From: Theodoxus fluviatilis
Lineage: Eukaryota; Mollusca; Gastropoda; Cycloneritida; Neritidae
Reading direction: 5' to 3'
DNA length: 13,069 nt
NCBI GenBank assembly: GCA_034096865.1
Contig: JAWQFJ010026649.1
Coordinates: forward strand, 12,501-25,569
Positions 1 through 9,815 of this stretch are shown one piece after another. Position 1 is the first letter of the stretch. Every line of letters begins with the position of its first letter. Under the pieces are notes generated by a model that worked only from the letters and a program-made list of their open reading frames with translations, was not told the origin of the DNA and ran no database searches. The position numbers and the translations under genes were made by a program.

Positions 1-1750
1 TCCAGACTACTGTCAATAGAGTACTGCACCACACTACTGTCAATAGAGTACTGCACCACACTACTGTCAATAGACTACTGCACCAGACTACTGTCAATAG
101 ACTACGGCACCAGACTACTGTCAATAGACTACGGCACCAGACTACTGTCAATAGACTACGGCACCAGACTACTGTCAATAGAGTACTGCACCACACTACT
201 GTCAATAGAGTACTGCACCACACTACTGTCAATAGAGTACTGCACCACCCTACTGTCAATAGACTACGGCACCAGACTACTGTCTATAGACTACGGCACC
301 AGACTACTGTCAATAGAGTACTGCACCACACTACTGTCAATAGACTACTGCACCAGACTACTGTCAATAGACTACAACACCAGACTACTGTCAATAGACT
401 ACTGCACCAGACTACTGTCAATAGACCACTGCACCAGACTACTGTCAATAGACTACAACACCAGACTACTGTCAATAGACTACGGCACCAGGCTACTGTC
501 AATAGACTACGGCTCCAGACTACTGTCAATAGACTACTGCACCAGACTACTGTCAATAGACTACGGCTCCAGACTACTGTCAATAGACTACTTCGCCAGA
601 CTACTGTCAATAGACTACGGCACCAGACTACTGTCAATAGAGTACTGCACCACACTACTGTCAATAGAGTACTGCACCACACTACTGTCAATAGAGTACT
701 GCACCACACTACTGTCAATAGACTACGGCACCAGGCTACTGTCAATAGACTACTGCACCAGACTACTGTCAATAGACTACGGCTCCAGACTACTGTCAAT
801 AGACTACGGCACCAGACTACTGTCAATAGACTACAGCTCCAGACTACTGTCAATAAACTACAGCTCCAGACTACTGTCAATAGACTACGGCTCCAGACTA
901 CTGTCAATAGACTACAGCTCCACACTACTGTCAATAGACTACGGCTCCAGACTACTGTCAATAGACTACGGCTCCAGACTACTGTCAATAGACCACTGCA
1001 CCAGACTACTGTCAATAGACTACTGCACCAGACTACTGTCAATAGAGTACTGCACCAGACTACTGTCAATAGACTACTGCACCACACTACTGTCAATAGA
1101 CTACTGCACCAGACTACTGTCAATGGACTACTGCACCAGACTACTGTCAATAGAGTACTGCACCACACTACTGTCAATAGACTACTGCACCACACTACTG
1201 TCAATAGACTACTGCACCACACTACTGTCAATAGACTACGGCACCAGACTACTGTCAATAGACTACAGCTCCAGACTACTGTCAATAGACTACTGCACCA
1301 GACTACTGTCAATAGACTACGGCACCAGACTAGTGTCAATAGAGTACTGCACCAGACTACTGTCTATAGACTACTGCACCAGACTACTGTCAATAGACTA
1401 CTGCACCAGACTACTGTCAATAGACTACGGCACCAGACTACTGTCAATAGACTACTGCACCAGACTACTGTCAATAGACTACAGCTCCAGACTACTGTCA
1501 ATAGACTACTGCACCAGACTACTGTCAATAGACTACGGCACCAGACTACTGTCTATAGACTACTGCACCAGACTACTGTCAATAGACTACTGCACCAGAC
1601 TACTGTCTATAGACTACTGCACCAGACTACTGTCAATAGACTACTGCACCAGACTACTGTCAATAGACTACGGCACCAGACTACTGTCAATAGACTACTG
1701 CACCAGACTACTGTCAATAGACTACGGCACCAGACTACTGTCAATAGACC

Positions 1751-1820
1751 ACTGCACCACACTACTGTCTATAGACTACTGCACCAGTCTACTGACAATA
1801 GAGGACTGCACCACACTACT
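1751..1820. repeat. Internal copy of an array-edge block
   Basis: This 70-bp block is identical to 4937-5006, exactly 118 units (3,186 bp) away. It includes the unit at 1789-1815, which carries CTGACAAT instead of the array-wide CTGTCAAT and GAGGAC instead of GAGTAC. The same unit lies at 4975-5001, at the right-hand edge of the array. An edge-type unit has therefore been copied or moved deep into the array by a long-range exchange. Confidence 0.8.
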
Positions 1821-2148
1821 GTCAATAGACTACGGCACCAGACTACTGTCAATAGACTACTGCACCACACTACTGTCAATAGACTACGGCACCAGACTAC
1901 TGTCAATAGACTACTGCACCACACTACTGTCAATAGACTACGGCACCAGACTACTGTCAATAGACTACAGCTCCAGACTACTGTCAATAGACCACTGCAC
2001 CAGACTACTGTCAATAGACTACAACACCAGACTACTGTCAATAGACTACGGCACCAGGCTACTGTCAATAGACTACTGCACCAGACTACTGTCAATAGAG
2101 TACTGCACCAGACTACTGTCTATAGACTACTGCACCAGACTACTGTCA

Positions 2149-2340
2149 ATAGACTACGACACCAGACTACTGTCAATAGAGTACTGCACCAGACTACTGT
2201 CAATAGACTACTGCACCAGACTACTGTCAATAGACTACAGCTCCAGACTACTGTCAATAGACTATTGCACCACACTACTGTCAATAGAGTACTGCACCAC
2301 ACTACTGTCAATAGACTACTGCACCAGACTACTGTCAATA
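2149..2340. repeat. Higher-order block shared with 3958-4122
   Basis: This block contains one of only two units with TACGACACC (GAC at 2158-2160; the other is at 3967-3969), followed by the same ordered series of variant units. The series is a GAG unit, an AGCTCC unit, a TATTGC/ACA unit and a GAG/ACA unit. The rare unit is offset by 67 repeats, but the AGCTCC unit (2233 versus 4015) is offset by 66, so one copy has lost or gained exactly one 27-bp unit. This shows block duplication with whole-unit indels. Confidence 0.7.
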
Positions 2341-2528
2341 GACTACAACACCAGACTACTGTCAATAGACTACTGCACCAGACTACTGCCAATAGACTAC
2401 TGCACCAGACTACTGTCAATAGACTACTGCACCAGACTACTGTCAATAGACTACGGCACCACACTACTGTCAATAGACTACAGCTCCAGACTACTGTCAA
2501 TAGAGTACTACACCAGACTACTGTCAAT

Positions 2529-2660
2529 AGACTACTGCACCAGACTACTGTCAATAAACTACAGCTCCAGACTACTGTCAATAGACTACTGCACCAGACT
2601 ACTGTCAATAGACTACTGCACCAGACTACTGTCAATAAACTACAGCTCCAGACTACTGTC
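2529..2660. repeat. Local 81-bp (3-unit) higher-order repeat
   Basis: The rare variant AATAAAC followed by TACAGCTCC occurs at 2553 and again at 2634, exactly 81 bp apart, with two standard units between them. This is a short local higher-order repeat that arose by duplicating three 27-bp units. Confidence 0.7.
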
Positions 2661-2672
2661 AATAGACTACGG

Positions 2673-2916
2673 CACCAGACTACTGTCAATAGACTACTGC
2701 ACCAGACTACTGTCAATAGACTATTGCACCAGACTACTGTCAATAGACTACGGCACCAGACTACTGTCAATAGAGTACTACACCAGACTACTGTCAATAG
2801 ACTACTGCACCAGACTACTGTCAATAGACTATTGCACCAGACTACTGTCAATAGACTACGGCACCAGACTACTGTCAATAGAGTACTACACCAGACTACT
2901 GTCAATAGACTATTGC
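2673..2916. repeat. Local 108-bp (4-unit) higher-order repeat
   Basis: The order GGC unit, GAGTACTAC unit, then two TGC units (one of them with TATTGC) occurs and repeats with a 108-bp spacing. The distinctive GAGTACTACACC unit is seen near 2773 and again near 2881. The tract is a recent duplication of four 27-bp units, and an older array-wide period of 108 bp also exists at 5371-5586. Confidence 0.65.
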
Positions 2917-4974
2917 ACCAGACTACTGTCAATAGACTACGGCTCCAGACTACTGTCAATAGACTACTGCACCAGACTACTGTCAATAGACTACTGCACC
3001 ACACTACTGTCAATAGACTACTGCACCAGACTACTGTCAATAGACTATTGCACCAGACTACTGTCAATAGACTACAGCTCCAGACTACTGTCAATAGACT
3101 ATTGCACCACACTACTGTCAATAGACTACTGCACCAGACTACTGTCAATAGACTACTGCACCAGACTACTGTCAATAGACTACTGCACCAGACTACTGTC
3201 AATAGACTATTGCACCACACTACTGTCAATAGAGTACTGCACCAGACTACTGTCAATAGACTACAGCTCCAGACTACTGTCAATAGACTATTGCACCACA
3301 CTACTGTCAATAGACTACTGCACCAGACTACTGTCAATAGACTACTGCACCAGACTACTGTCAATAGACCACTGCACCAGACTACTGTCAATAGACTACT
3401 GCACCAGACTACTGTCAATAGACTACTGCACCAGACTACTGTCTATAGACTACTGCACCAGACTACTGTCAATAGACTACTGCACCAGGCTACTGTCAAT
3501 AGACTACAGCTCCAGACTACTGTCAATAGACTACTGCACCAGACTACTGTCAATAGAGTACTGCACCACACTACTGTCAATAGAGTACTGCACCACACTA
3601 CTGTCAATAGACTACTGCACCAGACTACTGTCAATAGACTACGGCACCAGACTACTGTCAATAGACTACTGCACCAGACTACTGTCAATAGACTACTGCA
3701 CCAGACTACTGTCAATAGACTACAGCTCCAGACTACTGTCAATAGACTACTGCACCAGACTACTGTCAATAGACTACGGCACCAGACTACTGTCAATAGA
3801 GTACTGCACCAGACTACTGTCTATAGACTACTGCACCAGACTACTGTCAATAGACTACTGCACAAGACTACTGTCTATAGACTACTGCACCAGACTACTG
3901 TCAATAGACTACTGCACCAGACTACTGTCAATAGACTACGGCACCAGACTACTGTCAATAGACTACGACACCAGACTACTGTCAATAGAGTACTGCACCA
4001 GACTACTGTCAATAGACTACAGCTCCAGACTACTGTCAATAGACTATTGCACCACACTACTGTCAATAGAGTACTGCACCACACTACTGTCAATAGACTA
4101 CTGCACCAGACTACTGTCAATAGACTACTGCACCACACTACTGTCAATAGAGTACTGCACCACACTACTGTCAATAGACTACTGCACCAGACTACTGTCA
4201 ATAGACTACTGCACCAGACTACTGTCAATAGACTACTGCACCAGACTACTGTCAATAGACTACTGCACCACACTACTGTCAATAGACTACTGCACCAGAC
4301 TACTGTCAATAGACTACGGCACCAGACTACTGTCAATAGACTACGGCACCAGACTACTGTCAATAGACTACGGCACCAGACTACTGTCAATAGACTACGG
4401 CACCAGACTACTGTCAATAGAGTACTGCACCAGACTACTGTCTATAGACTACTGCACCAGACTACTGTCAATAGACTACTGCACCAGACTACTGTCTATA
4501 GACTACTGCACCAGACTACTGTCAATAGACTACTGCACCAGGCTACTGTCAATAGACTACTGCACCAGACTACTGTCAATAGACTACGGCACCAGACTAC
4601 TGTCAATAGACTACTGCACCAGACTACTGTCAATAGACTACTGCACCAGACTACTGTCAATAGACTACTGCACCACACTACTGTCAATAGACTACTGCAC
4701 CACACTACTGTCAATAGACTACTGCACCACACTACTGTCTATAGACTACTGCACCAGTCTACTGTCAATAGACTACTGCACCAGACTACTGTCAATAGAC
4801 TACTGCACCAGACTACTGTCAATAGACCACTGCACCAGACTACTGTCAATAGACTACAACACCAGACTACTGTCAATAGACTACTGCACCAGACTACTGT
4901 CAATAGACTACGGCACCAGACTACTGTCAATAGAGTACTGCACCACACTACTGTCTATAGACTACTGCACCAGT

Positions 4975-5109
4975 CTACTGACAATAGAGGACTGCACCAC
5001 ACTACTTACTTTAGAGGACTGCACCACACTACTGACAATAGTGTACTGAACCACACTACTGACATTAGACTACTGCACTACACTACTGACATTAGGCTAC
5101 TGCACCAGA
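4975..5109. repeat. Diverged right edge of the 27-bp array
   Basis: The last five in-phase units carry CTGACAAT, CTGACATT or CTTACTTT where the main array has CTGTCAAT. They also hold private changes such as CTGAACC and GCACTACA. The A in CTGACAAT is shared with the degenerate monomers and the 50-bp array, so it is probably the ancestral state, with T spreading through the homogenised array later. Higher divergence at an array edge is the usual result of fewer exchanges there. Confidence 0.85.
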
Positions 5110-5370
5110 CTACTGACAATAGAGTACTGCGCTGATTGTAGTAAAATACACTAGGATATTGACAATTGAGCACTACAATAGACTACTGAAAAAGAGCGCT
5201 GAACTAAACTATTGACAATAGTGGAATGCACTAGGCTATGGACAAGTGAGCTCTACACTAGACTATTGAAAACGGAGCATTAGACAAATTATTGACAAAA
5301 GTGAAAAGCACTATACTACTGACAAAAAGCGAGATGCACTAGACCGTTGACAGTAGTGAAATGCACTAAA
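5110..5370. repeat. Degenerate 27-bp monomers
   Basis: This stretch breaks into old monomers of 20 to 28 bp, each beginning with a CTAYTGACAA-like start: 5110-5135 (26), 5136-5155 (20), 5156-5182 (27), 5183-5208 (26), 5209-5235, 5236-5262, 5263-5288 (26), 5289-5315, 5316-5343 (28) and 5344-5370. Unlike the flanking arrays it contains small indels and many substitutions, so it has escaped homogenisation. It looks like the ancestral, unamplified tract from which the neighbouring arrays expanded. No gene is visible. Confidence 0.85.
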
Positions 5371-5586
5371 CTGTTGACAACAAAGAACTGTTGTAGACTA
5401 TTGACTACAGTGAAAATCTGTAGACTACTGACAATAGAGTACTGCAGTAGACTACTGACAATAGTGAAGTGCACAAGGCTTTTGACAACAGAGAACTGCT
5501 GTAGACTGTTGACCATAGTGAAAAGCTGTAGACTACTAACAATGGGGTACTGCACTGGACTACTGAAAATAGTAAAATGCACCGGC
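5371..5586. repeat. Fossil 108-bp four-monomer higher-order repeat
   Basis: Eight consecutive 27-bp monomers follow the order a-b-c-d-a'-b'-c'-d' at 5371, 5398, 5425, 5452, 5479, 5506, 5533 and 5560. Type a carries GAACTGYTGTAGA. Type b carries AGTGAAAA followed by CTGTAGA. Type c carries GTACTGCA. Type d carries AGTRAARTGCAC. Each monomer resembles the one 108 bp away more than its immediate neighbours. A ninth monomer at 5587-5613 is again type a and leads directly into the 50-bp array. Confidence 0.8.
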
Positions 5587-5636
5587 CTATTGACAATATA
5601 GAACTGCTGTGGCCTATATTAGAGAATTGCACCAGA
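5587..5636. repeat. Founder junction of the 50-bp unit (27 + 23 bp)
   Basis: Monomer 5587-5613 is a full 27-bp type-a unit ending in GAACTGCTGTGGC. It is followed at 5614-5636 by a 23-bp segment, CTATATTAGAGAATTGC plus ACCAGA. The 23-bp segment aligns to the 27-bp monomer after removing four bases (CTGA) after the initial CTA, with four substitutions in the rest. These two pieces together are the unit of the array that follows, so this is where the compound repeat starts. Confidence 0.8.
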
Positions 5637-8600
5637 CTGCTGACAATAGAGAACTGCTGTGGCCTATATTAGAGAATTGCACCAGACTGCTGACAATAGA
5701 GAACTGCTGTGGCCTATATTAGAGAATTGCACCAGACTGCTGACAATAGAGAACTGCTGTGGCCTATATTAGAGAATAGCACCAGACTGCTGACAATAGA
5801 GAACTGCTGTGGCCTATATTAGAGAAATGCACCAGACTGCTGACAATAGAGAACTGCTGTGGCCTATATTAGAGAATTGCACCAGACTGCTGACAATAGA
5901 GAACTGCTGTGGCCTATATTAGAGAATTGCACCAGACTGCTGACAATATAGAACTGCTGTGGCCTATATTAGAGAATTGCACCAGACTGCTGACAATATA
6001 GAACTGCTGTGGCCTATATTAGAGAATTGCACCAGACTGCTGACAATATAGAACTGCTGTGGCCTATATTAGAGAATTGCACCAGACTGCTGACAATATA
6101 GAACTGCTGTGGCCTATATTAGAGAATTGCACCAGACTGCTGACAATATAGAACTGCTGTGGCCTATATTAGAGAATTGCACCAGACTGCTGACAATATA
6201 GAACTGCTGTGGCCTATATTAGAGAATTGCACCAGACTGCTGACAATAGAGAACTGCTGTGGCCTATATTAGAGAATTGCACCAGACTGCTGACAATAGA
6301 GAACTGCTGTGGCCTATATTAGAGAATTGCACCAGACTGCTGACAATAGAGAACTGCTGTGGCCTATATTAGAGAATTGCACCAGACTGCTGACAATAGA
6401 GAACTGCTGTGGCCTATATTAGAGAATTGCACCAGACTGCTGACAATAGAGAACTGCTGTGGCCTATATTAGAGAATTGCACCAGACTGCTGACAATAGA
6501 GAACTGCTGTGGCCTATATTAGAGAATTGCTCCAGACTGCTGACAATAGAGAACTGCTGTGGCCTATATTAGAGAATTGCACCAGACTGCTGACAATAGA
6601 GAACTGCTGTGGCCTATATTAGAGAATTGCACCAGACTGCTGACAATAGAGAACTGCTGTGGCCTATATTAGAGAATTGCACCAGACTGCTGACAATAGA
6701 GAACTGCTGTGGCCTATATTAGAGAATTGCACCAGACTGCTGACAATAGAGAACTGCTGTGGCCTATATTAGAGAATTGCACCAGACTGCTGACAATATA
6801 GAACTGCTGTGGCCTATATTAGAGAATTGCACCAGACTGCTGACAATATAGAACTGCTGTGGCCTATATTAGAGAATTGCACCAGACTGCTGACAATATA
6901 GAACTGCTGTGGCCTATATTAGAGAATTGCACCAGACTGCTGACAATATAGAACTGCTGTGGCCTATATTAGAGAATTGCACCAGACTGCTGACAATATA
7001 GAACTGCTGTGGCCTATATTAGAGAATTGCACCAGACTGCTGACAATATAGAACTGCTGTGGCCTATATTAGAGAATTGCACCAGACTGCTGACAATATA
7101 GAACTGCTGTGGCCTATATTAGAGAATTGCACCAGACTGCTGACAATAGAGAACTGCTGTGGCCTATATTAGAGAATTGCACCAGACTGCTGACAATAGA
7201 GAACTGCTGTGGCCTATATTAGAGAATTGCACCAGACTGCTGACAATAGAGAACTGCTGTGGCCTATATTAGAGAATTGCACCAGACTGCTGACAATAGA
7301 GAACTGCTGTGGCCTATATTAGAGAATTGCACCAGACTGCTGACAATAGAGAACTGCTGTGGCCTATATTAGAGAATTGCACCAGACTGCTGACAATAGA
7401 GAACTGCTGTGGCCTATATTAGAGAATTGCACCAGACTGCTGACAATAGAGAACTGCTGTGGCCTATATTAGAGAATTGCACCAGACTGCTGACAATAGA
7501 GAACTGCTGTGGCCTATATTAGAGAATTGCACCAGACTGCTGACAATAGAGAACTGCTGTGGCCTATATTAGAGAATTGCACCAGACTGCTGACAATAGA
7601 GAACTGCTGTGGCCTATATTAGAGAATTGCACCAGACTGCTGACAATAGAGAACTGCTGTGGCCTATATTAGAGAATTGCACCAGACTGCTGACAATAGA
7701 GAACTGCTGTGGCCTATATTAGAGAATTGCACCAGACTGCTGACAATAGAGAACTGCTGTGGCCTATATTAGAGAATTGCACCAGACTGCTGACAATAGA
7801 GAACTGCTGTGGCCTATATTAGAGAATTGCACCAGACTGCTGACAATAGAGAACTGCTGTGGCCTATATTAGAGAATTGCACCAGACTGCTGACAATATA
7901 GAACTGCTGTGGCCTATATTAGAGAATTGCACCAGACTGCTGACAATAGAGAACTGCTGTGGCCTATATTAGAGAATTGCACCAGACTGCTGACAATAGA
8001 GAACTGCTGTGGCCTATATTAGAGAATTGCACCAGACTGCTGACAATAGAGAACTGCTGTGGCCTATATTAGAGAATTGCACCAGACTGCTGACAATAGA
8101 GAACTGCTGTGGCCTATATTAGAGAATTGCACCAGACTGCTGACAATAGAGAACTGCTGTGGCCTATATTAGAGAATTGCACCAGACTGCTGACAATAGA
8201 GAACTGCTGTGGCCTATATTAGAGAATTGCACCAGACTGCTGACAATAGAGAACTGCTGTGGCCTATATTAGAGAATTGCACCAGACTGCTGACAATAGA
8301 GAACTGCTGTGGCCTATATTAGAGAATTGCACCAGACTGCTGACAATAGAGAACTGCTGTGGCCTATATTAGAGAATTGCACCAGACTGCTGACAATAGA
8401 GAACTGCTGTGGCCTATATTAGAGAATTGCTCCAGACTGCTGACAATAGAGAACTGCTGTGGCCTATATTAGAGAATTGCACCAGACTGCTGACAATAGA
8501 GAACTGCTGTGGCCTATATTAGAGAATTGCACCAGACTGCTGACAATAGAGAACTGCTGTGGCCTATATTAGAGAATTGCACCAGACTGCTGACAATAGA

Positions 8601-9176
8601 GAACTGCTGTGGCCTATATTAGAGAATTGCACCAGACTGCTGACAATAGAGAACTGCTGTGGCCTATATTAGAGAATTGCACCAGACTGCTGACAATAGA
8701 GAACTGCTGTGGCCTATATTAGAGAATTGCACCAGACTGCTGACAATAGAGAACTGCTGTGGCCTATATTAGAGAATTGCACCAGACTGCTGACAATAGA
8801 GAACTGCTGTGGCCTATATTAGAGAATTGCACCAGACTGCTGACAATAGAGAACTGCTGTGGCCTATATTAGAGAATTGCACCAGACTGCTGACAATAGA
8901 GAACTGCTGTGGCCTATATTAGAGAATTGCACCAGACTGCTGACAATAGAGAACTGCTGTGGCCTATATTAGAGAATTGCACCAGACTGCTGACAATATA
9001 GAACTGCTGTGGCCTATATTAGAGAATTGCACCAGACTGCTGACAATATAGAACTGCTGTGGCCTATATTAGAGAATTGCACCAGACTGCTGACAATAGA
9101 GAACTGCTGTGGCCTATATTAGAGAATTGCACCAGACTGCTGACAATATAGAACTGCTGTGGCCTATATTAGAGAA
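5601..9176. repeat. 50-bp tandem array, left arm
   Basis: The unit starts with GAACTGCTGTGGCC, continues TATATTAGAGAATTGC and closes with ACCAGACTGCTGACAATA plus GA or TA. Unit starts fall at 5601 + 50k up to 9151, giving 71 full units plus 26 bp, with no indel. The main polymorphism is G or T at unit position 49. T is found in runs at 5949-6199 (6 units) and 6799-7099 (7 units), and singly or in pairs at 7899, 8999, 9049 and 9149. Rare changes are GAATAGC (near 5776), GAAATGC (near 5826) and TCCAG for ACCAG (6531 and 8431). Such near-identity implies recent amplification or continuing homogenisation. There are stops in every frame and no gene. Confidence 0.97.
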
Positions 9177-9195
9177 CTAGCCGCTTCGCGGCCAG
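9177..9195 (-). other. Helitron-like 3' terminal hairpin with CTAG
   Basis: On the plus strand this is CTAGCCGCTTCGCGGCCAG. GCCGC and GCGGC form a perfect five-pair stem around a TTC loop, with two more pairs outside one mismatch. On the minus strand it reads as a hairpin finishing in CTAG at the last base of the element, next to host TTCTC. In Helitrons such a hairpin marks the 3' end. Here the CTRR overlaps the base of the stem. Confidence 0.72.
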
Positions 9196-9482
9196 GCAAT
9201 GCGCAAAGCGTCAAAGCCATATACAAAGCCAAATTCTTCAGCCACCATTTTGTTTATCTCATTACGTAACCATAACTAAAAATGTGTTCACAGATCTTCA
9301 TCATTTGACTTTACCTACCCACACACCAAATTTCGGTCAAATCGGAGCACTTTGAGTTTTCGGCGGCCATCTTGTTTGTGCCCACTTCCGGTTACCATGG
9401 CGACACCTTTATTTAACCCCACCATGACCTGACCCCAGCCCACATCTAACCCCATTCCAAGTTTCAAGTGGATGGGAACTCC

Positions 9483-9515
9483 TGTGTATCAGGCGGCTTC
9501 GCCGCCTTCGACACA
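9483..9515. repeat. Internal hairpin 1 (pseudo 3' end)
   Basis: AGGCGGCTTCGCCGCCT at 9491-9507 is a perfect seven-pair stem with a TTC loop. Flanking TGTGTA and GACACA add an outer stem with one mismatch. On the minus strand the inner hairpin is followed by CTGA (plus 9489-9492), which fits CTRR and mimics the element's own terminus. Confidence 0.75.
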
Positions 9516-9534
9516 GTAGTCCATTGTTTACTCT

Positions 9535-9573
9535 GCCGCCATTTTGTTTTTCTCGTGACGTAACCATGGTAAC
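9535..9573. promoter_or_regulatory. YY1-like, CRE-like and second X-box-like motif cluster
   Basis: GCCGCCATTTTG (9535-9546) is the reverse complement of the YY1 form AANATGGCGGC. TGACGTAA (9556-9563) is a CREB/ATF-type site, and GTAACCATGGTAAC (9560-9573) is X-box-like. The cluster recurs at 9833-9871 (second box altered to GTAACCATGACAAC) and at 10285-10323. It is decayed at 9241-9279, where the CRE reads TTACGTAA. Function is not shown by sequence. Confidence 0.42.
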
Positions 9574-9660
9574 CGAAAACTTTGTTCACAGATCTTCATC
9601 ATTTGACTTTACCAACCCACACACCAAATTTTGGTCAAATCGGAGCACTTTGAGTTTTCG

Positions 9661-9672
9661 GCGGCCATCTTG
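9661..9672 (-). promoter_or_regulatory. YY1-like motif in the repeat core (five copies)
   Basis: Plus-strand GCGGCCATCTTG is the reverse complement of CAAGATGGCCGC, close to the YY1 consensus. It is identical in all five copies, at 9363-9374, 9661-9672, 9959-9970, 10113-10124 and 10411-10422. It lies about 10 bases before the ETS/X-box pair. The core around it is the most conserved part of the 298-bp unit. Confidence 0.42.
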
Positions 9673-9681
9673 TTTGTGCCC

Positions 9682-9702
9682 ACTTCCGGTTACCATGGCA
9701 AC
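9682..9702. promoter_or_regulatory. ETS site overlapping an RFX X-box (five copies)
   Basis: ACTTCCGG (9682-9689) is the reverse complement of the ETS/GABP core CCGGAAGT. It overlaps by one G the sequence GTTACCATGGCAAC (9689-9702), a full match to the palindromic RFX X-box form. The same pair occurs at 9384-9404 (X-box with one change, CGAC), 9980-10000, 10134-10154 and 10432-10452. These are motif matches only. Binding or promoter activity is inferred, and repetition partly reflects copying of the 298-bp unit. Confidence 0.5.
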
Positions 9703-9782
9703 GCCATTTTTTAAAACCCCACCATGACCTGACCCTGGCCCACATCTAATCCCATTCCAAGTTTTAAGTCGATGGGAACTCC

Positions 9783-9815
9783 TGTGTCTCAGGCGGCTTC
9801 GCCGCCTTCGACACA
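9783..9815. repeat. Internal hairpin 2 (pseudo 3' end)
   Basis: The seven-pair stem AGGCGGC/GCCGCCT lies at 9791-9807. A perfect outer stem, TGTGTC (9783-9788) with GACACA (9810-9815), is separated from it by a TC/TC internal loop. Minus-strand CTGA follows the inner stem. This is the best-preserved form together with hairpin 3. Confidence 0.78.

Larger units (their letters stand above)
1..5109. repeat. 27-bp tandem satellite/minisatellite array
   Basis: A 27-bp unit is repeated about 189 times and the array runs off the window start. Each unit can be read as two related halves, AGACTACTGTCAAT (14 bp) and AGACTACTGCACC (13 bp), which share AGACTACTG. The unit start CTACTG falls at 7 + 27k at every point I checked out to 5110, so there is no net indel in about 5.1 kb. 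Variation is by substitution at a few favoured positions: GAC/GAG, TAC/CAC/TAT, TGC/GGC/AGC/AAC/GAC, ACC/TCC, AGA/ACA and GTCAATA/GTCTATA. Variants recur in ordered blocks, which indicates unequal exchange or gene-conversion-like homogenisation. The unit is open in several frames on both strands, but substitutions hit codon positions 1 and 2 freely, so I do not call it coding. No function is visible. I am sure of the structure but do not recognise a named satellite family. Confidence 0.97.

Noticed and set aside
284..4948. Minus-strand open frames with LLTVVWCSS repeats
   Set aside because: These are translations of the same 27-bp repeat on the other strand, interrupted wherever a GTCTATA variant creates a stop. 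They are a repeat artefact.
282..4962. Perfect palindrome GTCTATAGAC in scattered 27-bp units as a binding site
   Set aside because: It arises from a single A-to-T change in the unit and is spread with unit duplications. There is no spacing pattern or other evidence of function.
1..5049. A continuous plus-strand open frame of nine-residue repeats (LLSIDYCTR type), open from the window start to a stop at 5047-5049
   Set aside because: A 27-bp period keeps any stop-free frame open indefinitely. At least two plus frames and several minus frames are also open, changes fall freely at codon positions 1 and 2, and the first ATG (1123) is a chance variant of ATA. No flanking gene structure is visible.
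5051..5110. Telomere-like TTAGGC near 5091
   Set aside because: It is a single occurrence created by substitutions in one 27-bp unit, not a telomeric tandem.
5316..5632. Short overlapping open frames on both strands in the degenerate monomer zone
   Set aside because: Each follows the 27-bp period and none resembles a known domain. They overlap each other on opposite strands.
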